From the NCBI RefSeq assembly GCF_036373705.1, contig NC_089867.1, forward strand, positions 23,522,823 through 23,586,822: a stretch of 64,000 nucleotides of DNA, read 5' to 3'. The stretch is from Amia ocellicauda. Taxonomy: Eukaryota > Chordata > Actinopteri > Amiiformes > Amiidae. Of this stretch, positions 19,760 through 32,075 are shown piece by piece; within the stretch, counting starts at the first letter, position 1, and every line of letters begins with the position of its first letter. The position numbers were made by a program, and so were the translations under genes. The notes beneath the pieces were generated by a model that made no database searches, was not told where the DNA came from, and was given only the letters and a program-made list of their open reading frames with translations.

Positions 19760-20119
19760 GTGTGTGTGTGTGTTTGGGAGCTTCTCAAAATAAAATGAGT
19801 TTGCTCTGTTACACATAGACTCGAGTATCAGATGTCTGTGTCAAAAGCAGTTCTGTATCCAGCAGCTGTAGTGTCATACCATGGATAGAAACATGTTACA
19901 GAGCAAATTTCCCCAGATTAATTGCTGCATATAGTTATCAATATTGTTCTGTGTAGTTTCCATCTCCCTCTACACTTGCATTTACGTATATATTAACATT
20001 TTAAACGTTGCATGCATTTGAAAGTGATTTGCTTATAAACACAGGTGCTGGAGAGCTCAGCTGAATGTGTCGTTGGCATCGAGCAGTTCATTATCATTCA
20101 TCCTTGATAACTACACAGT

Positions 20120-20140
20120 GCCACCACCAGAGGGAGCTGT
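20120..20140 (+). promoter_or_regulatory. Candidate CTCF site (forward)
   Basis: CCACCAGAGGGAGC at about 20125-20138 matches the CTCF core consensus CCASYAGRKGGCRS except at one position. Assigned by eye; binding is unproven. It lies between sh2d5 and the kif17 promoter. Confidence 0.45.
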
Positions 20141-20389
20141 CATTCCGTCAAAAGCGAGTTATTTATAAAGCCACTACAAAACATTACAGAATGAATAAAT
20201 ATATAAATGTTAGAAAAAACCCACAGCAATTGGGGAGTGGGGCAAAATTCTCGTAGTAAAGGAAAAAGCGCAGAGACGCATAATGTATTTCCATATTTCA
20301 TATTTGACAAGATCTTCAACGGTGTATCTTTTAATTGATCATCGCAATCAGCAATCGTCCCCTGATGCAGCCCCCGGTTATTCAGTGTG

Positions 20390-21087
20390 AATCGGTGTAA
20401 ACCCGTGTGCCGGCGGTGAGAGCAGAGCGCGGGAATTTGCAGACGCTCCCTGCGCTGCGCGGTGACGTCAGCCCGAAGTTTGAGGTTGCCAGGCAACCGA
20501 GAACGCCGCTGCGGGAGAACCCGGATGTGAGCGCGGCTGCGAGCGAACAAAAGTCCCTGATGACGCAACACGGACCGCACAGCACCGCATCTGCGTTCAC
20601 AACACAAGCCTGCATCGACTGCACACTGAAATGTGTTTGTTTCTCATGTAAGGGTGTTTTAACGGATTTACAGTTTGTCGCACAGAGAGAGGCGACCTGG
20701 GTTTCCTCCACAATAATAAACGGCAGCAGATAAGTGACTCAGACCTGTGGATTACAGTGTGTTTATTAGCGTTGTTATAACATACGTAATAACAGTGGTA
20801 TAAGCGGGCGATTTAATAGATGGCATCGGAATGCATTGTAAGATATCAACTGAAAACAATGTAGAGTTAGTGCATGTGTCACTGTGGGGATGCACTTCTT
20901 TAATTCGACTATTTGAACTTGCCTTCCCGTGTTACAGAGCATGCTTTTTTAATTCATGTTAAAAATACCTCTAAATAGACACAAAACTAAGATGTAACCG
21001 ACACCAGTTAGTGCTCAGGTAGGGATACTGTAACGGCCTCAGCTGCACCAGTCTCTGCACCGCACACCCGCCCGGCCAGCGGAGGAC
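20390..21087 (+). promoter_or_regulatory. kif17: kif17 promoter and 5'UTR region with X-box and CRE
   Basis: A CpG-rich segment (about 20400-20600) lies 500-690 bp before the kif17 start codon. It contains a full cAMP-response element TGACGTCA (20463-20470) and GTTGCCAGGCAAC (20485-20497). The latter is two perfect RFX half-sites with a one-base spacer, the X-box that marks many ciliary genes. No TATA box stands out. The exact transcription start, and whether there is a 5'UTR intron, cannot be read from the sequence. Confidence 0.65.
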
Positions 21088-24000
21088 ATGCCCTCGGAGT
21101 CCGTCAGGGTGGTGGTCCGCTGCCGGCCCCTGAACGAGCGAGAGAAGGCGCTGAACTGCAGGGTGGTGGTCAGCATGGACCCGGGCCGCTGCCAGTGCTT
21201 CATCCAGAGGCCGGGCGCCACCGACGAGCCGCCCAAGCAGTTCACCTTCGACGGCACCTACTTCGTCCACCAGAGCACCGAGCAGATGTACAACGAGATC
21301 GCCTACCCGCTGGTGGAGGTAACGTCCGTCGTTTTCGCTCCCCACGGGTTCCAGTGCGAGCCCGGGTCAGTGGTGTAGCGTGACCGGTACCTTGTCATGC
21401 AGGGCTCTAGGGTTTCTCTGCCACGGCACCTGTAGCTCGGGCTGCCAGAAGAAAGTGGATAATGTGACCACAAACTGCGCCTACATGACCTAGCATTAGC
21501 AACGCTACACCACGTGGCCCTATTGGTACAAGCAGTTGTATCTGTTTGACTCTCACTGTCCATCCCGGTAGATTAGAATCATTGACAGAGAGAGAGAATT
21601 GTGAGTGTTAGACGGAGACCATTGTCATTGTACTAAGATTGTTTGCGTCTACAGGTTTTCACTTATTGGCCTCTTCCCTGTATGTTTATTATTGCTTGGC
21701 AGACGCATATATGGTGTAGTGCAATTGGACAGGGCTTTTATGTATGTAACACACAATGTTTCCATTTTATCCCTCCTGTGTTGTAACATTATTATTATAT
21801 TTCTCAGGGGAACTTTCAATTGTTACAGTATATCATTATTCTTACATACAAACACCCATTCATGCAGGAGGTTTTTGTTTTACTGGAGCATTGTGGGTAA
21901 AGTCAAGGCTACAACAGCAGTGTCCCCCACCTGGGATCGAACCCATGCCCCTCCAGAGTCCAGAGCCCTGACCGCTGCCCCACACTGCAACCCCACCGTG
22001 AGCCAATTTCCCATTTTGTCCTCCATTATCAGGGAGTGACGGAGGGCTACAACGGCACTATCTTTGCCTATGGACAGACGGGCAGTGGCAAGTCCTTCAC
22101 CATGCAGGGGGTCCCCGAGCCGCCCGCCCAGAGAGGGGTCATTCCCAGGGCCTTCGAGCACATCTTCGAGAGCATACAGGTACACACAGGCACAACACAC
22201 GCTGCTGACCCCCAGTCCTGCAGCCTCGCCTCTGTGTTTACTCTCGTTATATCAGACACCTTACAGTTGCTCTGCAGGTGGTAACGATTCCCACAGCGGT
22301 GCTGCAATGGTTAACCCAGTGCTTCACCAGCGTATCTCTTCTTGCAGACCTCCTTAATCTTAACAGGGGATCTCCATTGACCTCCCAGTAAACAGTAGTA
22401 TCTATAACACAACATAATAAGCACATTCAGTAACAATCACCTTCGACAATGGAACGCTTACATTCCTTACATTGCGTTCGTGAAGCGTGACGTTGTAAAG
22501 GCACGTTAGTTTCTTTTTATATTTGCCACTTGTCATTTAGAGCATGAGCTGCAGAGGTCCTCCTTGTCCTGTATCAGCTACTTTTGATACTACATTATTG
22601 TTCTACTTAGAAATATGAGTATAAATCAATCTGATATAAATGTGCTTCATCCCTGTCTTGTGACCAGTGTGCTGAAAATACAAAGTTCCTTGTAAGAGCC
22701 TCGTACCTTGAGATCTACAACGAAGAAGTCAGGGACCTGCTGGGCGGCGACACCAAACAGAAATTGGAGGTAGGGGAGCCATCTTGTTGGTCCTCCTGTC
22801 TGAATGACGTCCTGCTGAGTCAGTGTAGAAATGTCCAGACAGGGGCTTCAGAAAGGTCACTGCTGGAGTCATGAATATATTGAAATAATACGCCGAACAA
22901 TGTATGCAGGGCTGACCTATGCAGACCTACGTCCATAGCTTCACTTTTTTTTTATGAAGATAGTAATTTTTAGACCGGGGATTTCTTTAACAAGTATAGG
23001 GAAATAAATGAGTGTTCCTCTGTGTTGTAAATCCCCCACTTTTAAGCATTGTTACTACTCTGTGTCACATTGATATACATCCCCACAGAACTTCCTCCTG
23101 TAATTCATTGTTGGTACATATAAGTTGGGGACAACTAGACAACAGTCACTTAAAGCATCATCTAGAGGGACGTCAGTAAGGTAAATAATGCCACAAAGAC
23201 ACGAGGTGCTCATCATTTGCCAGCCCTTTTGTTTGGTGAGTTTCTCGCTCTTGCCAAAGTGTGAGACCTCCGTGGCGTGTCCGTGTTGCGCCTGGTGTCC
23301 ACAGCAACCCGCGGTTACAGCGCGAGGAGGCGGGGCTCAGGGCTGTTGTCTGGCCAACGAGAAGTGGTGATAGATGGTTATGGCACACACCGGTGTCACA
23401 GCAGAGGAGCGCTTTAAAAAGAGAAGGAAACAGCAGACTCTGTGGTGGCAACATTACCTAATCACCCAGCAACTTCACTTCAGAGATCTCATACAGAGCA
23501 GCGCTGTCTCTAAGGGTATTTGCGCTAAACTGTTCTCAGTGCGCTAATATAAATACAGACTAAACATAATGCATGCTTTTTTATAGGCATTCATTCTATG
23601 TTTATTATAAAAAGTGCACAATGCATGATAAAACCGAATCCACCTTATTTATTATTTAAATAAAAGATCCCGGCGTGTCTCTATCTAGCCCCGGCTTCCT
23701 GTATTCCTCGAGCGTGTTCGTGTTTGTGGAGCCTCTGTGTCTCCCCGGGTCCATTCCTCCCTCACCACACCAAAGGGGCTGCTGCACACGCAGTGCCCAG
23801 GAACACGCCAGGCTATTGGTGTTGGACGGGCACCAGCTCAGAGCGCAGCGTTAGTTTTGGAGTCCCCGTCAATGAGTGAGATCGGCAGCCAGAGCCAGAG
23901 GTTGACGTCAGGCTGACGCAGTGCTAGGTGTCCTTTATTAACATTTCAATTTGTCAGAAGCACATTCTGTTCCTCTCTTTTCCCGAAATGCTATGAAACC

Positions 24001-24212
24001 CTCATCTCACGCTTTCCTGCAGGACTAACTTAAAAACAGAGCAAATCATGGGGGGCGGGCATGTGAAATCATATTTGATTACTTTTGTATGGTTTGGAAA
24101 GAGGTTGGATGAAAGAACATGTGTGTCCAGTAATGCCAGTAGATTTAGGATCAGTGCTTGTTCAGGAGTGGCCAAAGCTAATCCCGTGTGTGTCCCTGTG
24201 TGTGTGTGTGCA

Positions 24213-24270
<58 letters not shown>

Positions 24271-27200
24271 TGTATGTCTGTGTTTGTGTGTGTATCTCTG
24301 TGTGTCTGTGTCTGTGTGTGTATGTGTGTGTGTGTGTGTGTGTCTCTCTGTGTGTGTTTGTATATGTGTGTGTGTGTGTCTCTGTGTGTGTGTGTGTGTA
24401 TGTGTGTCTGTGTCTGTATGTGTGTGTGTGTCTCTGTGTCTGCGTGTGTGTGTGCGTGCATGTGTGTGTCTGTGTCCCGCAGCTGAAGGAGCACCCAGAG
24501 CGCGGGGTGTATGTGCGGGACCTGTCCCTCCACACGGTGCACAGCGTGGGCGAGTGTGAGCGCATCATGGAGCAGGGCTGGAAGAACCGCGCGGTGGGAT
24601 ACACCCTGATGAACAAGGACTCCTCCCGCTCCCACTCCATCTTCACCATCCATCTGGAGATCTGCAACACTGGTGAGCCCAGCCCCCTGTAGCAGCTGCC
24701 GTCATGAAGCTTGAACAGTCGAGTAACACGTACGCCCTGCTGGACCTGCTGCTCTGGTCACGGTGGAATTGTGTCAGTTCTGGCAGCATTGCTGTGGTTC
24801 TTATTACTCTGTGTGTGCTTAGTGAGCCAAAAGGTGGTAAGAGATCCCACACATAACTGAGAGCAAGTACAGATCTCTGAAGACTTTAACAAGCTCATAT
24901 CTGTACTGCAGCAAAAGTACAATAGAATTCAGCTTGGATCGATAGGAAAGGTCTCGGGTTGAATGTGTGTGTGACGTTCACATTTCCGATGGCGACAAAT
25001 CACTCCTCTCCCTGTCTCCATATCTTCCCCCTCCACTCTGGGCGCAGACGTGGCCGGGAAGGACCACCTGCGGGCGGGGAAGCTGAACCTGGTGGACCTG
25101 GCGGGCAGCGAGCGGCAGTCTAAGACGGGCGCCACGGGCGAGCGCCTGCGCGAGGCCACCAAGATCAACCTGTCCCTGTCGGCGCTGGGCAACGTCATCT
25201 CGGCACTGGTGGACGGCCGCTCCAAGCACGTGCCGTATCGTGACTCCAAGCTCACCCGCCTGCTGCAGGACTCGCTGGGGGGCAACACGCGCACGCTCAT
25301 GGTGGCCTGCCTCTCGCCCGCTGACAACAACTACGAGGAGAGCCTGAGCACACTGCGTTACGCCAACCGGGCCAAGAGCATTCAGAACCAGCCGCGCATC
25401 AACGAGGACCCCAAGGACGCCCTCCTGCGCGAGTACCAGGCCGAGATCCAGCAGCTGCGTACCCTCCTCTCTGGCCAGCTGCGAGACCCCAACCTCTCCA
25501 GTGAGTCCCAGCCCACCCAGCTCCCGTTTCTCCCCTGCCAATGGGTTCCTCGCTGCAGGGAACACGTCAAATGCAAAACTTCCAATGCTTATTCAGTAGA
25601 TGTACTATATTTCTATGTAAGTGATAGAAATTCTACTTGAGGATCTTTTCAAATTCAGGCACAGCTCTTCTGGGGTATTGTGAGTGATCACTGGAATGGT
25701 TTGTGTTGGGAACACAGCGTCTTCAACTGGTTGTTGTTCCTCTGTCTTTGTAGCTCTCCTGGCCAGCAAGATCAACGGGTCTGAGGTGCCGTCTCAACCA
25801 CTACCGGGCACTGCTGTGGACAGTGAGGATGACAAGGAGAAGATAAGACAAGTAACTGCACCAAGGAAATGGGATTTCATGGGATAGAATGCTGTGGGGC
25901 AATAAAACCATTTCTTAAGAATATCGGTGACACGGAGCCCTGCGTCGTTTCTGGACATTGCAGCGGTGGCAGGGTGAGTGGTATTGCTGATTTGTGTGTG
26001 TGTGTGTGTGTGTGCATAGGAGTACGAGGAGAAGCTGGCCAGGTTGCAGGCGGAGTACGACGCAGAGCAAGAGTCCAAAAACCGGCTGCAGGAAGACATC
26101 GCAGCCCTGCGCAGCTCCTATGAGGCCAAACTGAACAACCTGGGCCAACGGACCCCTGGCAAAGCCCCAGGTAAGACAACAGGGCAGCACCAGCACCTCC
26201 AGCTACTGCAGTCCCGCTGCGTGAGGGGACAGGATACAGGCTTTGCCCATGTCTTTTGCTGCAGGAGTCCCGGACCGTGTGGAGGAGACCGGAGAGGAGG
26301 AGCTGTCTCGGCACGGCACGGCTCCTCCACAGGCGGTCACCGGAGTGGAGCAGGCCTTGGAAAAGGTAGCGTGCTCTCCATACCATCTGTCATGGCATCA
26401 GTCTGTTGAGGACAGTATGAAGGTAGAGCAGAAGCTCCTTAAGTCATCCTGGTCTGAGGAAGACCTCTAGTTTGATGTGTCCTTCAATATTTGTTTGGTT
26501 TCTGAGGAATTTCTAATATTGTTTCTTGTGTCTGTTACAGATCAAGGCAGGGTTTTATATATTTTTGAGATTAGTCCAGTTCCTCTTGGTTCATTGTTAT
26601 TGTTAATCACCAGAATTGATTAAGAACTGTGATTTGGCGTTTTGATTCCTTGCTCAAATATGACAGTTGAAGCATCATGTCTTCTCAAATGTAACGCCTT
26701 TGCATCACCCTGCCCTCTCGCCGTGCTGTGTGTGACGGCGTGTCTGTGCCAGTTGCAGGTGATCCAGCCGCAGGTGGCCCGGCACATAGGCAGCGTGCAG
26801 CGGGATGGTGAGGCAGCCGAGGAGCCTGCGGAGCCCCCCAGGGCCACACCGGGACCCCTGGACCAGAAACACGTGCTGGAGAGGTAAGGAGCTGCTTGCA
26901 AAAAGAGCATCTTAAACGACACATTTAGGAGGCCTTTGGTGGCTGTTTAAAGAGTCCGGTGGGAGTGAATGTGCCGCTGGCCCCCCACAGGCTGCAGCAG
27001 CTGGAGCAGGAGTTCATCGGGGGGGAGCAGGCGCGCAATGAGGAGCTGCGGCAGAGACACCGGCAGCGCCAGAGCCTGGCCGACCAGCGCAAGCAGCAGC
27101 TGCGGGAGGCGCTGGCCGATGGCGGCGAGGAGAGCGAAAGCGTGCTGCTCGACGTGTACGACTCCATCCAGGAGGAAGTGCGCGCCAAGAGCCGGCTGCT

Positions 27201-29272
27201 GGAGGTGGCGAACGGGAAGGTGGGAGAGCAGCCGTAGGGGCGGGACTGTTGTTTTTCTTTCTCTTTTCCTTCTGTCTCGTGTTTACTGTGTCAGCCTCTG
27301 TTCACCCGTTTAAATATCGTCGTTCTCCCTGTGCAGCTGAAGGCGGCAAGCATCGAGATCCGGGACCTGCAGTCCGAGTTTGAGCTGGAGCGCAACGACT
27401 ACCTGGCCACCATCCGCCGGTTGGAGCGTGAGGGGCAGCTCCTGGGCCACATCCTGGAGCGCCTGCAGCCGCTGGTCCGCCGGGACTGCAACTACAGCAA
27501 CGTGGACCGGCTGCGCAGGGAGGCGGTGTGGGACGAGGACGGCGCCGCCTGGAGGCTCCCAGAGCTGGTGGTGCACAAAACAGCTCTGCCAGCGGGTAAG
27601 GGGTGGTCTTTAGTTTTATACAAACATTGAGCTGCTTCTACCAGTTTAATCCGCCTTTGACGCTCTGATATGGAGCTAAGTTTGTCCACTACTGCACACC
27701 ATATTTACTAAGTGAATGACGCTTCTGTTCATGTTTTTGAATTTCTGAATTTGATTTCTATCACTGTGCCACTACCCTTCATTCTTGTATCTTTCAGCAG
27801 TGCCCCCTCTGACCTCAGCTAATCCGGCCAATCAGGGCAGGCTGTCGGGACGGAGGAACTCCGCGGCGGAGAATGGAGAAGCGTCAATCCTGGTGCGTCA
27901 CTCTGAACACCTGGCGGCACAGTGTTCGACAGACACACGAAACACTAGAAAGGGATTTATCTTGTTACCAAACTTTCTCTTAACTTCTCTCTTCCTGATA
28001 AAAAACATGGTACGACAATTTTAGTAAAGCAGAACTCCCACATTAAGAGCGTCACAGGAAATTTCACGTCCACATCTTATAGAACTGATACACACTGGAC
28101 ATCTGTGCTATTCTCTTAGTGCATCAATTTTATCATCATGCATCATTTTCTAGTATTGCCATTATTTTAAACTGTTTTTGAACCAAAGCTTAAGCTAAAT
28201 AAGTGAACTCCTGTTACTGGCGAGGGCAAGATCTACAAATGTGTGTGGGCTTGTGTTTTGAAAGAAATGTCTGCCAGCATTGAGGGTAGTTCAGTTATAA
28301 AATAAAATAAAAAATGAGAGAAGCTTTTATCCAAGTCTAGTATAACCCTGTGGTTGGTGCACAGTGGTTTATGACCGAGTGAAACTTAAAGGCTCTTGAC
28401 AGAAAGTCTGTTCTGATGTCGTATCCACAGCCCACTTGAGCTGATTCAAAATTGCACTTTGACTCTTAACGTGTATAAGCCTGTGGAAACGTGCATTTGC
28501 TGCAGGAGATTCACGAGTCAGTGCGTTTTTTAGTCACGGTGTCTAGAATATGTGGGAAGCGAAGAAAATATTTTCAGATAATGGTTAAGCTAAGGAGGGC
28601 AGATGTCAAGGAAATAGTATTGGGAGGCTGTAACCCACAATCAAAGCTATGCGAAAGCTGTAATTTAGTGCATTTTTGTCATCAACTTTTCTTAAATACT
28701 GCATTTAAAAAGATTAGACTACATTTAATGAAAACTGAAAATGATTTAAAAAGGAGGAAAGAGGGAACGGTCCTCCTCAGTGTTCAGATGGGCTTGTGTC
28801 TCCTACAGGAGGAGGACAGGTACAAGGAGATGCTGAACCGCAGTGACAGTGAAAACATCGCTAGCAACTACTTCAGATCCAAGAGAGCCAGCCAGCTGCT
28901 CAACTCCGATCCCATGAAGAGCCTGGGTGAGAGCCGAGGCCAGAGGCGTGGGGTGTAGTTGCTCCCAGTGGAGATTTGTATGTCCTTGATCTGAAACTGC
29001 ATGTTCTTCCCACGTCCGGAAGCAGCAACAGGTCGATTCTATGTTTTGCTGACTTATTAATGTGTCCCATTGTCTCCGCAGCTGTCCACACTGTCCCCCT
29101 CGGTAATGGGACGTCCCACATGACCTCCAGTGCAGTCAATATCTCCCCCACATCCGGCCTGGATGCCCTCCTGCCCCGGCCTTTTCGCCTGGAGTCCCTG
29201 GGGCTGCCCCCTCCGAGTGCCAAGGCCAAGCGCAAGAAGAACAAAACTAACAGCATGTGCGATGGCTACTGA
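21088..29272 (+). CDS. kif17: KIF17, homodimeric kinesin-2 motor
   Basis: Coding exons are 21088-21318, 22033-22179, 22668-22769, 24483-24672, 25048-25500, 25754-25851, 26020-26170, 26265-26365, 26753-26883, 26991-27219, 27337-27595, 27798-27892, 28809-28926 and 29082-29272. They give 831 codons plus TGA (exon 9 could start at 26759). The motor domain covers about residues 1-340: P-loop GQTGSGKS at 91-98, switch I SSRSH at 207-211, switch II DLAGSE at 240-245, then [17 protein letters not shown]. Coiled-coil segments follow ([28 protein letters not shown]…; [18 protein letters not shown]). The tail contains RRDCNYSN and [16 protein letters not shown], and a basic KRKKNK at 818-823 matching the nuclear/ciliary targeting signal. 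Known role: plus-end-directed transport in cilia and in dendrites (NMDA-receptor cargo). The tail is about 200 aa shorter than in mammals. Intron 3 and exon 7 have TG repeats at their acceptors. Confidence 0.97.
21830..22001 (-). repeat. tRNA-derived SINE fragment
   Basis: On the minus strand the segment begins with a tRNA-like head: a box A-like TGGGGCAGCGGTCAGGG, then a perfect RNA polymerase III box B GGTTCGATCCC (complement of 21933-21943). The body follows (CACTGCTGTTGTA…TTTACCCACAATGCTCCAGTAAAA), typical of a fish SINE family. It lies in kif17 intron 1, about 30 bp before exon 2. Confidence 0.75.
22770..24482 (+). other. kif17: kif17 intron 3
   Basis: A large intron with two moderately GC-rich patches (about 23260-23460 and 23680-23900) and the TG microsatellite at its 3' end. 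No exon or RNA gene was recognised. Confidence 0.5.
24186..24478. repeat. Long compound (TG)n microsatellite
   Basis: About 290 bp of TG dinucleotides with scattered TC, TA, CG and CA variants, ending only a few bases before the AG of the kif17 exon 4 acceptor (24481-24482). Long ORFs on both strands here, all Cys/Val or His/Thr repeats, are artefacts of the repeat. Confidence 0.95.
25993..26014. repeat. (TG)11 at the kif17 exon 7 acceptor
   Basis: Eleven uninterrupted TG units end 3 bases before the acceptor AG (26018-26019). They take the place of a normal polypyrimidine tract. Confidence 0.9.
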
Positions 29273-29640
29273 GTCAGAAGGGAAGCACTATCCCAAACCT
29301 GGTGGAGGACACGAGAGGGGAAAGCTCCTGATGACAGCTGGGTTTTCACCAGATTGCCAGACTAATTTGTGCCCGGCAACGTTGTCTCTTAACATTGAGA
29401 TATACCGGGAACTGGGATGGACAGATAAGGACCACAGCTCATCTCTACGTGCTCTTCAAAGAAACTAGGAAAAGGAGATGTGTAGGCAACCAGAATCATC
29501 TAACGACCCATAGGTTAGTTCCCTACAGTATTTTGCACAGTTAAGAGCCCATGCAAACTACAAATGTGAAGTTTGTAAATTGAATGTGATACTGTGAATC
29601 CACAGTTTGCCTAATATGCTTGAGAGCAGCTATTTGAATG

Positions 29641-29697
<57 letters not shown>

Positions 29698-30310
29698 GTT
29701 GTAGTTGTTGTTATGGTCCGCTTTATAGGGATTTTAATAGATTTCCATCCTCATATCCATTTTTAATCCACAGGACACAGCATGAAAATAGAAACAGGCC
29801 AAACAGTAGCATTTTTTTAAGTATTTACTAATAATGTGAGTTTTAAAAAGGTCACTGTTACTTTCTTTCCAGTCCTTCTGTGTACTAAAAAGACGTCGGA
29901 GATAAAAGCTTGCTCTTCTTTTGTAATGGTGATGATGTTCAGTACAATTCCCATTATTTGGAAGTGAAATTATATGTAAGAAAAACATTTCCACAAAGGT
30001 AAAAAACTAAAGAAGGATCTGTACTGTATTTATTTATAAATATGCAAGTGAACCTGTCTGAAGAGAGACCTTTAAGGGAGTCTGTGCTTCAAGCTATGGG
30101 TGTTTTGAGTAGACAGGAGAGAGACGGTGTGCTACTCTATATTGGTCTGTGAAAATGTTTTAGCCACTTATGAATGTAAACAAACAGGACTTTAAACACA
30201 CGAAACTGGATCTATTTTGTTAGTACTGATGCATATACTGTATATGTATCTTAAACTGAAAACTGAACACATGCATTAAAAATATACACGAAAAATAAAG
30301 AAAAGCTTGT
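29273..30310 (+). other. kif17: kif17 3'UTR
   Basis: Noncoding sequence after the stop, with an (ATT)n microsatellite at 29641-29697 and a polyA signal AATAAA at 30294-30299. No other gene was recognised. Confidence 0.65.
29641..29697. repeat. (ATT)n microsatellite
   Basis: About 19 uninterrupted ATT/TTA units in the kif17 3'UTR. The poly-Tyr ORF over it is an artefact. Confidence 0.95.
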
Positions 30311-30509
30311 TTTAAAATGTATGTACAACTGGTTTTTAAATATTGTAGCGTGTCAGGCGATATATCCCTCGTCTAGATCGTGTTGTAGAGCAAATATTAC
30401 TTTGCCCATTTACATGTATGATACAACTAGTAACACACAGTTAAAAACTCAACGTAAGAACCGATGCTCTGTTTCTTTAAATAGTTTAATATAAAATTAG
30501 CGGTGTTGA

Positions 30510-30714
30510 AGAAGCGCGCCGGGCGCACACTGGTGACGTCATCAGTATGTGCCCGGCGCTCTTGCCCTAATGCGGGTATCATCGGAAGTGTGAGCGGAAA
30601 CTGAACCGAGTGACGCCATCGTGACTTCCGTCGATTCTGTGTGACGTAAACCTTCCCGCCGAGCAGCGACCCGCCGGCAAAATCGCGATGCAATGGCGCC
30701 GGTCTTCTCAAGAG
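30510..30714 (+). promoter_or_regulatory. Orphan housekeeping-type promoter with a first exon
   Basis: This CpG-rich island is isolated in AT-rich DNA between the convergent 3' ends of kif17 and phc2. It carries a full CRE TGACGTCA (30534-30541), ETS sites CGGAAGTG (30583-30590) and ACTTCCG (30624-30630), a second CRE-like TGACGTAA and an E2F-like TTCCCGCC. Two overlapping ATGs follow, at 30688 and 30693. The second sits in a GCAATGGCGCC context typical of YY1 sites at housekeeping gene starts. A consensus donor GTAAGT follows at 30715. Promoter plus exon plus donor point to a plus-strand transcription unit. I do not recognise the encoded N-terminus in either frame. Confidence 0.55.
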
Positions 30715-32075
30715 GTAAGTGAAGAGAACAACAGGTTACATATAGAAAATAATGCGGTGCTCCAACACTACGTCAGGAGTTATTTGGTGTAACTTAATTG
30801 TGTGTGATTGCTGGAGGAATGGGGATAATTATACCAAAGCCGTGTTGTCATACCAGTAATTCAGCTGTAACCGTCATTAGTGTAAAATGAGAGTAAGAAC
30901 CGGCTTGGAGGAAGCGATCCTCTCTGGCCCCGGCAAAAAGCACATTTTACCAGAACTGATTTCGTGTTTTTATTTTAGAATTCAAGTTAAAAAAAAAAAG
31001 TTATATTACAAAACGGTTCTTTTGATAAATACAAACTTTAAACAGAGTTGTATACATGAAAAACAAAACGACACACTAACCCCTTAGCGCACACAGTGAT
31101 GGGCTCGGGGCCCTAGCGGTATAGACTCGGTGACACCTCAGAGCTCCAGCCTTCATCTCGCTTACAAAACAAACCTTTTCCATGAGTATTGAAATGCTTG
31201 CAACGTAGTTATAAGTCACAGTCAGAAGTGATTCCAGCAAAAAACAGAATATGTACTGTGGATGTACTGAGTATGTACACCAAGCTGGTTAACAGCGGTT
31301 TAATTGCAGCATTGCTTCGGTTTTCATTTTCAGTGTGAAAAGAGGAAACTAAGATCTGTGGCAAGCTGAGGCAAACGCACCTGTAAAGTTGATGTAAAAT
31401 TTAATCTTAAAGTCATCACAGGGGACGGTTAACTCAAAATAGTCATTTTGAACCATTCAGTATGTAAGTACCGATCTAATTGTGACAGAAGTGTGATATG
31501 ACCCATCAGGTGACTTAAAACTGTAATATCTTCTTGAAGATAGAGTGAGATGACAAATACAGAACAGGCCTGTATTGAGCGAGTCAGTGAAGGGGAATGA
31601 CAGACTCTGAGTTTCTTTTTATCTTTATTCTGAATTGTGTCAAAAGAACAGTGAACAAAAAGAAAAAAAACTGATCTTCGAAAGAGCCATGAGATGCGTT
31701 GTCTTTGGAAACCAGCCGTTAATCACGAAAACATTTAACACACAAATGAAAATGGTGATGAAAAAGAGGAGGGGAGAGGAGCTGTAAGAAAGGGACCGTA
31801 GTGAACAGAAGACCACTTGAATGACAATTAAAAGTGATGAGAACGAGATTGAGGAACAAGGACAGGAATGTGTAGTTGACATGCATTCTGGCAGACTCAC
31901 TTCTTTGTGGGAAGTGGAAACCTCACTTAAAGGAAAACAGACCAATCACCGAAACGTCATGAGCACCCTTAAAATGTACAGTAAGGCAGAAGCACCATTG
32001 CAAGTGTTTTATTATTGTTTGCAGGGCCCTGACAGAGAACGTTCACTTCGCCTGGACCAGGACTCTGTAAACTAG
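30688..32075 (+). other. Putative small two-exon transcript (unknown)
   Basis: The best acceptor I can see downstream of the donor at 30715 is a T-rich tract ending TTTGCAG at 32018-32024. Joined from the ATG at 30688, this gives a 25-codon frame ending in TAG at 32073-32075, with an AATAAA at 32132-32137. The frame is so short that the product may be a noncoding RNA or the model may be wrong. The second exon would overlap the phc2 3'UTR in antisense. No homology is recognised. Confidence 0.25.

Noticed and set aside
21933..21943. tRNA gene, because of a perfect box B
   Set aside because: There is no cloverleaf around it, and the box belongs to a SINE with a longer unrelated body.
24002..24692. 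Long ORFs on both strands across the TG tract
   Set aside because: They consist of Cys/Val or His/Thr repeats from a dinucleotide microsatellite; only the 24483-24672 part is real kif17 coding sequence.
29607..29831. Poly-tyrosine ORF
   Set aside because: It is produced by an (ATT)n microsatellite in the kif17 3'UTR.
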